A stretch of 64,000 nt of DNA from Nitrospirillum iridis (lineage in GTDB: Bacteria > Pseudomonadota > Alphaproteobacteria > Azospirillales > Azospirillaceae): positions 463,907-527,906 of the forward strand of contig NZ_JACIIZ010000001.1 of assembly GCF_014205765.1 (NCBI RefSeq). The letters are read 5' to 3'. The position numbers were made by a program, and so were the translations under genes. Under the pieces are notes generated by a model, which saw nothing but the letters and a program-made list of their open reading frames with translations, ran no database searches and was not told the origin of the DNA. How positions within the stretch are numbered: the first letter of the stretch is position 1; every line of letters starts with the position of its first letter. This document shows, piece after piece, positions 57,702 through 64,000 of this stretch.

Positions 57702-58331
57702 TCACGCTTCCGCGATCGCCTTGGTGAACGCCTTCACCGCGGCGGCCGGCCCGTCCGGGTGCTGCCAGACGGACGACACCACGGCCAGGAAGTCGGCGCC
57801 GGCGCGGACCAGGTCGCCGCAGTTATCTGGCGTGATGCCGCCGATGGCGACGCAGGGAATCTCCATCATCTCCTGCCACCAGGTCAGGACGTCCGGCGTG
57901 GCGTGATGCTCCACCTGCTTGGTGCCGGTGGGGAAGAAGGCGCCGAAGGCGACGTAGTCCGCCCCGTCCTCGCCCGCCTCCATCGCCAGGTGGCGGCTGT
58001 CGTGGCAGGTGACGCCGACGATGGCCTCCGCGCCGACGATCTTGCGCGCCTCGCGATAGGGCGTGTCGCTTTGGCCGACATGCACGCCGTCGCAGCCCGT
58101 TTCTTTGGCCAGGCGGGGATGGTCGTTCAGGATGAAAGCCACCTCGCGGCTCTGCACCACGGGGCGCAGCACGTCGATGGCGCGACGCACGGTGTCGTCG
58201 TCCACATCCTTGAGGCGCAGCTGGACGCAGGCGACATCGCCCGCGTCCAGGGCCGCGGCCAACTGAACGGCGAACGCCGCCGGCTCCAGGGCCGGCGGCG
58301 TCACCAGGTAAAGACGGCAATCAGCCTTCAA
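57702..58331 (-). CDS. thiE: Thiamine-phosphate synthase
   Basis: The 209-residue protein reads [12 protein letters not shown], then [53 protein letters not shown] and [10 protein letters not shown], the ThiE TIM-barrel motifs. It joins the thiazole and pyrimidine halves of thiamine phosphate. The best start is a TTG at 58331 behind AAGGAA, four bases after the fba stop, so it is co-transcribed with the aldolase. The longer frame to 58574 lies inside fba. Thiamine diphosphate is the cofactor of the nearby transketolase. Confidence 0.88.
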   Translation of the reverse strand: MKADCRLYLVTPPALEPAAFAVQLAAALDAGDVACVQLRLKDVDDDTVRRAIDVLRPVVQSREVAFILNDHPRLAKETGCDGVHVGQSDTPYREARKIVGAEAIVGVTCHDSRHLAMEAGEDGADYVAFGAFFPTGTKQVEHHATPDVLTWWQEMMEIPCVAIGGITPDNCGDLVRAGADFLAVVSSVWQHPDGPAAAVKAFTKAIAEA

Positions 58332-58335
58332 AAAC

Positions 58336-59265
58336 TTATTCCTTGCCCTGGTAAATGCGGACGATCCGGTCCAGCAGGGCCAGCGCGTCCTCACGGCTAC
58401 GCTGGAAGCTGTTGCGGCCGATGATGGAGCCGTTGCCGCCACCGTCGCGGATGGCGCGGGCGTCGTCGAACACCGCGTCCTCACCCTTGGCGGCACCGCC
58501 GGAGAAGACCACCAGGCGCTTGCCGTTGAAGGCGGAGCGCATGACGTCGGCCACGCGCTCGGCCTGGGTCCCACGGGGGATGTTCTTGGACTCGTAGACC
58601 TTCTTGGAGTCCTTGTTGCCCAGATGGTCGGTGGCCAGCTTCACCTTGATGATGTGGGCGCCCAGCAGGGCCGCCATGTGGGCGGCGTAGGTGCTGATGT
58701 CGATGGCCAGTTCGGCGTCCTTGTCCAGGTCGCCACCGCGCGGGTAGGACCACAGCACGGTCGCCAGGCCGCAGGCCTTGGCCTCGGCCGCCAGTTCGCG
58801 GAACTCCTCGAACTGGTCGAACATGACGTCGGAGCCGGGATAGATGGTGAAGCCGATGGCCGAGCAGCCCAGGCGCAACGCGTCGGCCACGGTGGCGGTC
58901 ACCGCCTGGTCCGGGGCGTCGCCGCCGCGCGACAGGCTGTTGGAGCTGTTCATCTTCAGGATGGTGGGGATGGCGCCGGCGAAGGTGGCGGCACCCTGCT
59001 CCAGCATGCCCAGGGGGGCGGCGTAGGCGTTCAGGCCGGCGTCGATGGCCAGCTGGAAATGATAGTGCGGGTCATAGGCCGGCGGGTTGGGCGCGAAGCT
59101 GCGCGCGGGGCCATGCTCAAAGCCCTGGTCGACGGGCAGGATGACCATCTTGCCGGTGCCGCCCAGGCGGCCTTCCATCAGGATGCGGGCCAGGTTGGCC
59201 TTGGTGCCGGGATTGTCGCTCTCGTACCAGGAAAGGATTTCCTTCACGCGGCGGGTCAGCTTCAT
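58336..59265 (-). CDS. fbaB: Class I fructose-bisphosphate aldolase (DhnA/FbaB type)
   Basis: The 309-residue protein starts [20 protein letters not shown] and has [31 protein letters not shown] and [10 protein letters not shown], with the Schiff-base Lys in the last. [16 protein letters not shown] follows. This is the archaeal-type class I aldolase rather than a zinc class II enzyme. It cleaves fructose 1,6-bisphosphate. The upstream 174 bases would hold its promoter. thiE follows directly. Confidence 0.92.
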   Translation of the reverse strand: MKLTRRVKEILSWYESDNPGTKANLARILMEGRLGGTGKMVILPVDQGFEHGPARSFAPNPPAYDPHYHFQLAIDAGLNAYAAPLGMLEQGAATFAGAIPTILKMNSSNSLSRGGDAPDQAVTATVADALRLGCSAIGFTIYPGSDVMFDQFEEFRELAAEAKACGLATVLWSYPRGGDLDKDAELAIDISTYAAHMAALLGAHIIKVKLATDHLGNKDSKKVYESKNIPRGTQAERVADVMRSAFNGKRLVVFSGGAAKGEDAVFDDARAIRDGGGNGSIIGRNSFQRSREDALALLDRIVRIYQGKE

Positions 59266-59439
59266 GGTTACGGTATCCCCGAGTCTGTTTTGAATGTTTG
59301 TGTTTATTTGGACGCCTTATGCGGGGTTGATATCCCAGCATCGGCTGGATGGCAATCTGCCCCGATGATGGGGCGGGATCATGGCAGATTTCCGCGAAAA
59401 AACGGTGCCCGGCGAGTGACCATCCTGGGGCCGGGCGCG

Positions 59440-59841
59440 TCAGGGTCGGGCCAGCCAGTCGCGGCAGGCGGCGATGGGATCGCGCCGGCCGCGCAGGTCC
59501 AGCGGCCCGGCCTCGTCCGATGGATGCAGCCGTGCTCCCTGGGACCGCGCGATGTCGGCCAGGCGCGTGGCGGCGGCGGCATCGCCGGTGAAGCGGATAT
59601 CGGGGATGCCCAGCGCCAGGGCCGCCAGGGCGTGACCGGCGGCGTCGCCGCAGTCCAGGATGGCTGTCACCGGTGCCTCGGGAAATTCCTGGGCGACGGC
59701 GTCCAAGAGGGCCCGCCAGCCCCCGGCGCCCAGCGCGCCCGCCGCGTCCGGCGCGCTGACCAGGCACACGGGCGCGCCGCCGGCCGCCGTCAGGGCGGCG
59801 CGGGCGTCTTCCAGGGACAGGATTTGGATGGGGCGGGGCAT
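59440..59841 (-). CDS. Unknown soluble protein between fba and gap
   Basis: The 133-residue product starts MPRPIQILSLEDARAALTAA and continues with GGAPVCLVSAPDAAGALG, VTAILDCGDAAGHALAALAL and IRFTGDAAAATRLADIARSQ. It looks like an alternating alpha/beta protein and has normal GC-rich codon use. I do not recognise its family. It lies between gap and fba, all on the minus strand, but a strong terminator separates it from gap. Confidence 0.65.
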   Translation of the reverse strand: MPRPIQILSLEDARAALTAAGGAPVCLVSAPDAAGALGAGGWRALLDAVAQEFPEAPVTAILDCGDAAGHALAALALGIPDIRFTGDAAAATRLADIARSQGARLHPSDEAGPLDLRGRRDPIAACRDWLARP

Positions 59842-59855
59842 GGTGCTGAAGTCCC

Positions 59856-59894
59856 AAAGAAAAGGGGGCGTCCCGGCCTGCGGAACGCCCCCTT
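59856..59894 (-). terminator. gap terminator
   Basis: GGGGGCGT (59864-59871) and ACGCCCCC (59885-59892) pair around a GC-rich loop. On the minus strand the stem is followed by TTTTCTTT, ending transcription from gap. Confidence 0.85.
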
Positions 59895-59927
59895 CACCAC
59901 GTCGATGACAGCGATCCCGGAGGGGGA

Positions 59928-60935
59928 TCAGCCGACCTTGTGCAGGGCGACGGCGGTGTCGCTCATGCGGTTGGAGAAGCCCCACTCGTTATCGTACCAG
60001 GTCATGATACGGACGAAGGTGCCGTCGATGACCTTGGTCTCGTTCAGCGCGAAGATGGACGAGTGCGGGTCGTGGTTGAAGTCGGTGGACACCAGCGGCT
60101 CGGCATAGACGCCCAGGATGCCCTTCAGCGGGCCCTCGGCGGCGGCCTTGATGGCGGCCGACACTTCCTCGACCGTGGTGGCCTTCTTGGCCACGAACTT
60201 GAAGTCCACGACCGAGACGTTGGGGGTGGGAACGCGCAGCGAGGTGCCGTCCAGCTTGCCCTTCAGCTCCGGCAGGACCTTGCCCACGGCCTTGGCGGCA
60301 CCGGTGGAGGTGGGGATGATGTTCAGGGCGGCGGCGCGGGCGCGATGCAGGTCCTTGTGCATCGTGTCGACCGTGTTCTGGTCGCCGGTATAGCTGTGGA
60401 TGGTGGTCATGAAGCCGTGCTCGATGCCGATGGCATTGTTCAGCACGAAGGCCACCGGGGCCAGGCAGTTGGTGGTGCAGCTGGCGTTGGAGACGATCTT
60501 GTGCTCCGGCGTCAGCTTGTCGTGGTTCACGCCGTAGACGACGGTGATGTCCTCATCCGTGCCCGGGGCGGAGATCAGCACCTTCTTGGCGCCGGCGGTC
60601 AGGTGCTTGGCGGCGGCGTCGCGCGCGGTGAAGATGCCGGAGCATTCCATGGCGACCTCGATGCCCAGGTCACCCCAGGGCAGCTTGGTCGGGTCGCGTT
60701 CCTGCACCACCTTGATGGTGTGGCCGTTGACCACCAGGTTGCCGTCGACCACCTCGACCGTGCCGGGGAAACGGCCGTGCACGCTGTCGTACTTCAGCAG
60801 GTGGGCGTTGGTCTTGGCATCGGCCAGGTCGTTGATGGCGACGACTTCCACATCCTTGCGGCCGCTTTCGTAAATGGCGCGCAGCACCAGGCGGCCGATG
60901 CGCCCGAACCCGTTGATGGCAACACGAACAGCCAT
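59928..60935 (-). CDS. gap: Glyceraldehyde-3-phosphate dehydrogenase, type I
   Basis: The 335-residue protein has the NAD-binding start [16 protein letters not shown], the catalytic Cys in [15 protein letters not shown], and [31 protein letters not shown] and [12 protein letters not shown]. It oxidises glyceraldehyde 3-phosphate in glycolysis or works in reverse. It lies between tkt and fba genes in the same direction, a common cluster in Alphaproteobacteria. Confidence 0.96.
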   Translation of the reverse strand: MAVRVAINGFGRIGRLVLRAIYESGRKDVEVVAINDLADAKTNAHLLKYDSVHGRFPGTVEVVDGNLVVNGHTIKVVQERDPTKLPWGDLGIEVAMECSGIFTARDAAAKHLTAGAKKVLISAPGTDEDITVVYGVNHDKLTPEHKIVSNASCTTNCLAPVAFVLNNAIGIEHGFMTTIHSYTGDQNTVDTMHKDLHRARAAALNIIPTSTGAAKAVGKVLPELKGKLDGTSLRVPTPNVSVVDFKFVAKKATTVEEVSAAIKAAAEGPLKGILGVYAEPLVSTDFNHDPHSSIFALNETKVIDGTFVRIMTWYDNEWGFSNRMSDTAVALHKVG

Positions 60936-61154
60936 GTGTCTTCCTCCGACATCGTTGAGCCGCCCCAGGGATGGGGCCGGCTTTGCTGAAACCTTGAAGA
61001 TGGTAAACGTCCCGCCTTCGTTTTAGGCGCTATGGGGCTTGCATGGCAGGCCTACCATAGTGGGACGTCCCATCCCGTACCCTGTGTCGATGGCGGCCGC
61101 CCCGGATTTGACACCGGGCCGGCCCCCCAATCTTTATGATTACAGGCTTTATGG

Positions 61155-63167
61155 TTAGAGGCGGGCCTTGGCGGCCGCGACCACGCCTTCGACGGTGATG
61201 CCGAAGTGGTGGTACAGTTCCTTGTAGGGGCCCGACTCGCCGAAGCCCGGCATGCCGACGAAGCCGCCCTTGGGGCCGATCCAGCGATCCCAGCCGAAGC
61301 GGACCATGGCTTCCACGCCCACGCGCACCACGTCCCCGCCCAGCACTTCCGCGCGATAGGCCTCGCCCTGCTCCACGAACAGCTCCCAGCTGGGCATGGA
61401 GACGACGCGGGTGGGGACCCCTTCGGCCTGCAGCACGTCGCGGGCTTGCACGGCGATCTCCACTTCCGAGCCGGTGGCCAGCAGGACCACCTTGGCGGCA
61501 CCGCCCTCCGCCTCGCGCAGGACGTAGGCGCCCTTCGCGGCCAGGTTCTCCTCACTGTGCTCGACGCGCAGCGTGGCCAGGTTCTGGCGGGTCAGCGCCA
61601 GGACCGAGGGCCGGTCCTTGGTCTTCAGCGCCAGCTGCCAGCACTCCGCCGTTTCCACCTGATCGGCGGGGCGGAAGACCAGCAGGTTGGGGATGGCGCG
61701 CAAGGCCGCCATATGCTCCACCGGCTGGTGGGTGGGGCCGTCCTCGCCCAGGCCGATGCTGTCATGGGTCATGACGTGCACCACGCGCTGCTTCATCAGG
61801 GCGCCCAGGCGGATGGCCGGGCGGCTGTAGTCGGCGAAGCACAGGAAGGTGCCGCTCAGCGGGATCAGGCCGCCGTGCAGGGCCATGCCGTTCATGGCGG
61901 CGGCCATGGCGTGTTCCCGCACGCCGTAATGGATGTAGCGGCCTTCGTACTTGTCGCGCTGCAGGCTGACCACGCCTTTGGTCCGGGTGTTGTTGGACCC
62001 CGTCAGGTCGGCGGAGCCGCTGATCAGCTCCGGCACCACGTCGAAGATGGCGTCCAGCACGTTGCCGGAAGCCTGGCGGGTGGCGACGCTGGGGCGGGCT
62101 TCGCTGGTGGCGCGCTTGAAGGCGGTGATGGCGGCGTCCAGCGCCTCCGGCACCTCACCCGACTGGGCGGCCTTGAAGGCGGTGGCCAGCGTGGTGTCGG
62201 CCGCGGCCAGGCGCTGGTCCCAGGCGGCGGCGGCGGCCGCACCCCGGGCGCCGTACTGGCGCCAGGCGTCCAGGATGGCGGCGGGGATCTCGAAGGGCCC
62301 ATGCTCCCAGCCGTAGGCGGCGCGAGCGCCGGCGATTTCGGCGGCCCCCAGGGGCGAACCATGGCTGGAGTTCTTGCCGGCCTTGGTCGGCGCGCCCAGG
62401 CCGATGGTGGTGCGGCAGGCGATCAGCGACGGGCTGTTGGTGGTCTTGGCCTGGGCGATGGCGGCGGCGACCGCCACCGGGTCATGGCCGTCCACGGCCT
62501 GCACGTCCCAGCCATAGGCGACGAAGCGGGCCTTCACGTCCTCGGAGAGGGACAGGTTGGTGGGACCGTCGATGGAGATGCTGTTGTCGTCCCACAGGAC
62601 GATCAGGCGATCCAGGCCCAGGTGGCCGGCCAGCGAGGCTGCCTCATGGCTGACGCCTTCCTGCAGGCAGCCGTCACCGGCGATGACATAGGTGTGGTGG
62701 CCGACCAGGTCGTCGCCGAAGCGGGCGTTCAGATGACGCTCGGCCAGCGCCATGCCGACGGCGGTGGCGATGCCCTGGCCCAGCGGGCCGGTGGTCATCT
62801 CGATGCCGCGGGCCATGCCGTATTCCGGATGGCCGGCGGTGCGGGCACCCAGCTGGCGGAACTTCTTGATCTGCTCCAGATCGATGTCCTCATACCCCGT
62901 GAGGTAGAGCAGCGCGTAGATCAGCATGGAGCCGTGGCCGGCCGACAGCACGAAGCGGTCGCGGTCGGCCCAGTCGGGGCGCTTGGGATCGAACTTGAGG
63001 AACTGGGTGAACAGCACGGTCGCGACATCGGCCATGCCCATGGGCATGCCGGGATGGCCGGACTTGGCCGCTTCCACGGCGTCCATGGCCAGGACGCGGA
63101 TGGCGGTGGCGAGATCCTTGTGGGGGACGCCCCCGACGACATCACCGGTTGCGGGCTGGGACGGCAT
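61155..63167 (-). CDS. tkt: Transketolase
   Basis: The 670-residue protein shows [19 protein letters not shown], the thiamine-diphosphate motif [18 protein letters not shown] through [11 protein letters not shown], and the pyrimidine-domain segments [19 protein letters not shown] and [19 protein letters not shown]. It moves two-carbon units in the pentose phosphate pathway. The ATG at 63167 (GAAAGG upstream) or 63185 could be the start; the longer frame to 63611 is non-coding in look. Confidence 0.95.
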   Translation of the reverse strand: MPSQPATGDVVGGVPHKDLATAIRVLAMDAVEAAKSGHPGMPMGMADVATVLFTQFLKFDPKRPDWADRDRFVLSAGHGSMLIYALLYLTGYEDIDLEQIKKFRQLGARTAGHPEYGMARGIEMTTGPLGQGIATAVGMALAERHLNARFGDDLVGHHTYVIAGDGCLQEGVSHEAASLAGHLGLDRLIVLWDDNSISIDGPTNLSLSEDVKARFVAYGWDVQAVDGHDPVAVAAAIAQAKTTNSPSLIACRTTIGLGAPTKAGKNSSHGSPLGAAEIAGARAAYGWEHGPFEIPAAILDAWRQYGARGAAAAAAWDQRLAAADTTLATAFKAAQSGEVPEALDAAITAFKRATSEARPSVATRQASGNVLDAIFDVVPELISGSADLTGSNNTRTKGVVSLQRDKYEGRYIHYGVREHAMAAAMNGMALHGGLIPLSGTFLCFADYSRPAIRLGALMKQRVVHVMTHDSIGLGEDGPTHQPVEHMAALRAIPNLLVFRPADQVETAECWQLALKTKDRPSVLALTRQNLATLRVEHSEENLAAKGAYVLREAEGGAAKVVLLATGSEVEIAVQARDVLQAEGVPTRVVSMPSWELFVEQGEAYRAEVLGGDVVRVGVEAMVRFGWDRWIGPKGGFVGMPGFGESGPYKELYHHFGITVEGVVAAAKARL

Positions 63168-63697
63168 GGGCAAAGGGCCTTTCATCAAGCGGATGCGCTG
63201 TTCTGAGGCCAGGGGGGGCGATTGGTCGGGGCAACCGGGTGGTGGACGCCCGCCGCCTGGCGGATGCAACCGGGAAAGCCGCACGGGAAGGGCGTTCCCG
63301 GGAAACGATCCTGGGCCCAAGGCTCCCGATTTGCGCCGCCGCACCACCCATCTGATGGGTGCTGTGCGCGCACGTTCCAGGCGCGAGGGGCGGGCCGCAC
63401 CATGACCGCCACCGCCCCCGGCGTCAAGCTCCGGGGCCCTCCGAAAACTGCAAGCGCGGCCAGCGTTAACGCCTGCATTCCGGGGGGCGTTTCGTGCCGC
63501 GCCCCGCCAGCCGCCACACCCGCGCCCTGCGGTTGGTGTCGGCGTTTCGCGCCGCGCGCCGCGAAATACCGCCCTAATCGACCGTGCCCGCCGTTTTTCG
63601 CTGGTCCCCACCGCTTTCTTTCTTTATTCGACGCCCCAGCTTATCCATCTTATTTCCATTCGCCTTTTCCCATCGCCTATCGGGCTTGCCGCGTTCC
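63168..63697. other. Divergent intergenic region of tkt and DUF4164-zapA
   Basis: These 530 bases hold no supportable gene. They must contain the promoters of tkt (minus) and DUF4164-zapA (plus). A small hairpin CACCCAT-CTG-ATGGGTG lies near 63344-63360. No clear -35/-10 pair or operator was recognised. Confidence 0.5.
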
Positions 63698-63955
63698 ATG
63701 GATCGACTGAAGACCGCGCTGGATCGTTTGGACGCCGCCGTCCTGGTTCTGGACGGGGCATTGGAACGCCGCTTGGCGCGGCCCGCTGCCGTTTGCGCCG
63801 ATGTCGATGAGGGGGCCAAGGCCCGCATCACTCAGCTGGAGCGGGCGCTGGCGGCGGCTGAGGGACGGGAACAGGGGGCCAAGGCCGCGACCGCGGCCTT
63901 GTCGGAGCGGCTGGACCGGACCATCGGTCAGCTGCGTGCGGTGCTGGAGGACTGA
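63698..63955 (+). CDS. DUF4164 family protein
   Basis: The 85-residue product starts MDRLKTALDRLDAAVLVLDG and is a single long helix with heptad character (ARITQLERALAAAEGREQ, LSERLDRTIGQLRAVLED), as in DUF4164. This small coiled-coil family is found directly before zapA in many Alphaproteobacteria. The frame runs upstream to 63584, but the ATG at 63698 fits the family. zapA starts seven bases after its stop. Confidence 0.82.
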   Translation: MDRLKTALDRLDAAVLVLDGALERRLARPAAVCADVDEGAKARITQLERALAAAEGREQGAKAATAALSERLDRTIGQLRAVLED

Positions 63956-63962
63956 TTTAAAG

Positions 63963-64000
63963 ATGGCCCGCGTGGACATCATCCTGAATGGACGCCCCTA
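63963..64000 (+). CDS. zapA: Cell division protein ZapA (partial, cut by window end)
   Basis: The visible start MARVDIILNGRPY is typical of ZapA, whose N-terminal beta-strand carries V.I.I.GR.Y. ZapA bundles FtsZ filaments. Position after DUF4164 supports the call. Only 12-13 codons are in the window. Confidence 0.75.
   Translation, partial: MARVDIILNGRP

Noticed and set aside
57702..58574. 290-codon thiE frame starting at 58574
   Set aside because: The extra N-terminus lies inside fba in another frame and has low-complexity composition. The TTG at 58331 with AAGGAA gives the normal ThiE length.
61206..63206. 666-codon plus-strand frame opposite transketolase
   Set aside because: It is a shadow of the tkt gene. 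Its composition is that of reverse-complement coding sequence and it contains no recognisable motif.

Overview
The window is GC-rich chromosomal DNA from an alphaproteobacterium, most likely of the Azospirillaceae/Rhodospirillales (Azospirillum, Nitrospirillum or Niveispirillum type). That placement is inferred from gene content: TrcR (DUF1013), an RcdA-like DUF1465 protein, DUF1192 beside a quinone oxidoreductase, DUF4164 followed by zapA, a cysteine-free ribosomal protein bL31, a MmgR-like sRNA, and a ROSE-type leader on a small heat-shock gene. No species can be named from sequence alone. No IS element, CRISPR array, prophage or replication origin was seen.

Layout. Positions 1-2638 hold most of a STAND-like P-loop ATPase (minus strand, cut by the left edge) whose C-terminus is built of near-identical 42-residue repeats. 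2.7-9.6 kb holds regulators, a methyltransferase, a quinone oxidoreductase, trcR, an Old Yellow Enzyme, ubiX and glucokinase. 9.6-10.56 kb is mostly non-coding: a glk operator/promoter, a MmgR-like sRNA, an unexplained foldable segment and tRNA-Val(GAC). 10.7-20.7 kb has an enoyl-CoA hydratase, an Aer-like PAS/chemoreceptor pair, an RpoH-type sigma factor, a gamma-glutamyltransferase, a double cold-shock protein, an NtrC-type regulator, a methyltransferase and rpmJ. 20.9-36.9 kb carries two M13 peptidases, pfk, purEK, a patatin, prpE, ibpA with its leader, rcdA, rpmE and an ABC exporter.

36.9-38.4 kb is a small disrupted island. It holds a toxin-antitoxin pair whose toxin has an in-frame stop, decayed second copies of the ends of both flanking genes, and a short AT-rich segment with two unknown small ORFs. 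A livHMGF branched-chain amino-acid transporter operon follows, without a binding protein, then an XRE-cupin/GNAT pair, a second gamma-glutamyltransferase, efp, suhB, a two-component system, mipA-like and glutathione peroxidase genes, a three-gene envelope cluster (OmpA-like, MotA/ExbB-like, OmpA/MotB-like), a FemAB-like transferase, epmA, and a central-carbon cluster (thiE, class I fba, unknown, gap, tkt) ending in DUF4164-zapA.

How it fits together. Glucokinase, phosphofructokinase, class I aldolase, GAPDH and transketolase make much of glycolysis and the non-oxidative pentose phosphate route. EF-P and its lysine ligase EpmA are both present. RpoH and a heat-shock gene with an RNA-thermometer leader form a plausible stress circuit. 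The most unusual signals are non-coding: two families of hairpin repeats that sit just after stop codons in sense orientation, the MmgR-like sRNA, the ROSE-like leader, an Irr/PerR-like operator before glutathione peroxidase, and the tandem-duplication scar around the broken toxin-antitoxin locus.
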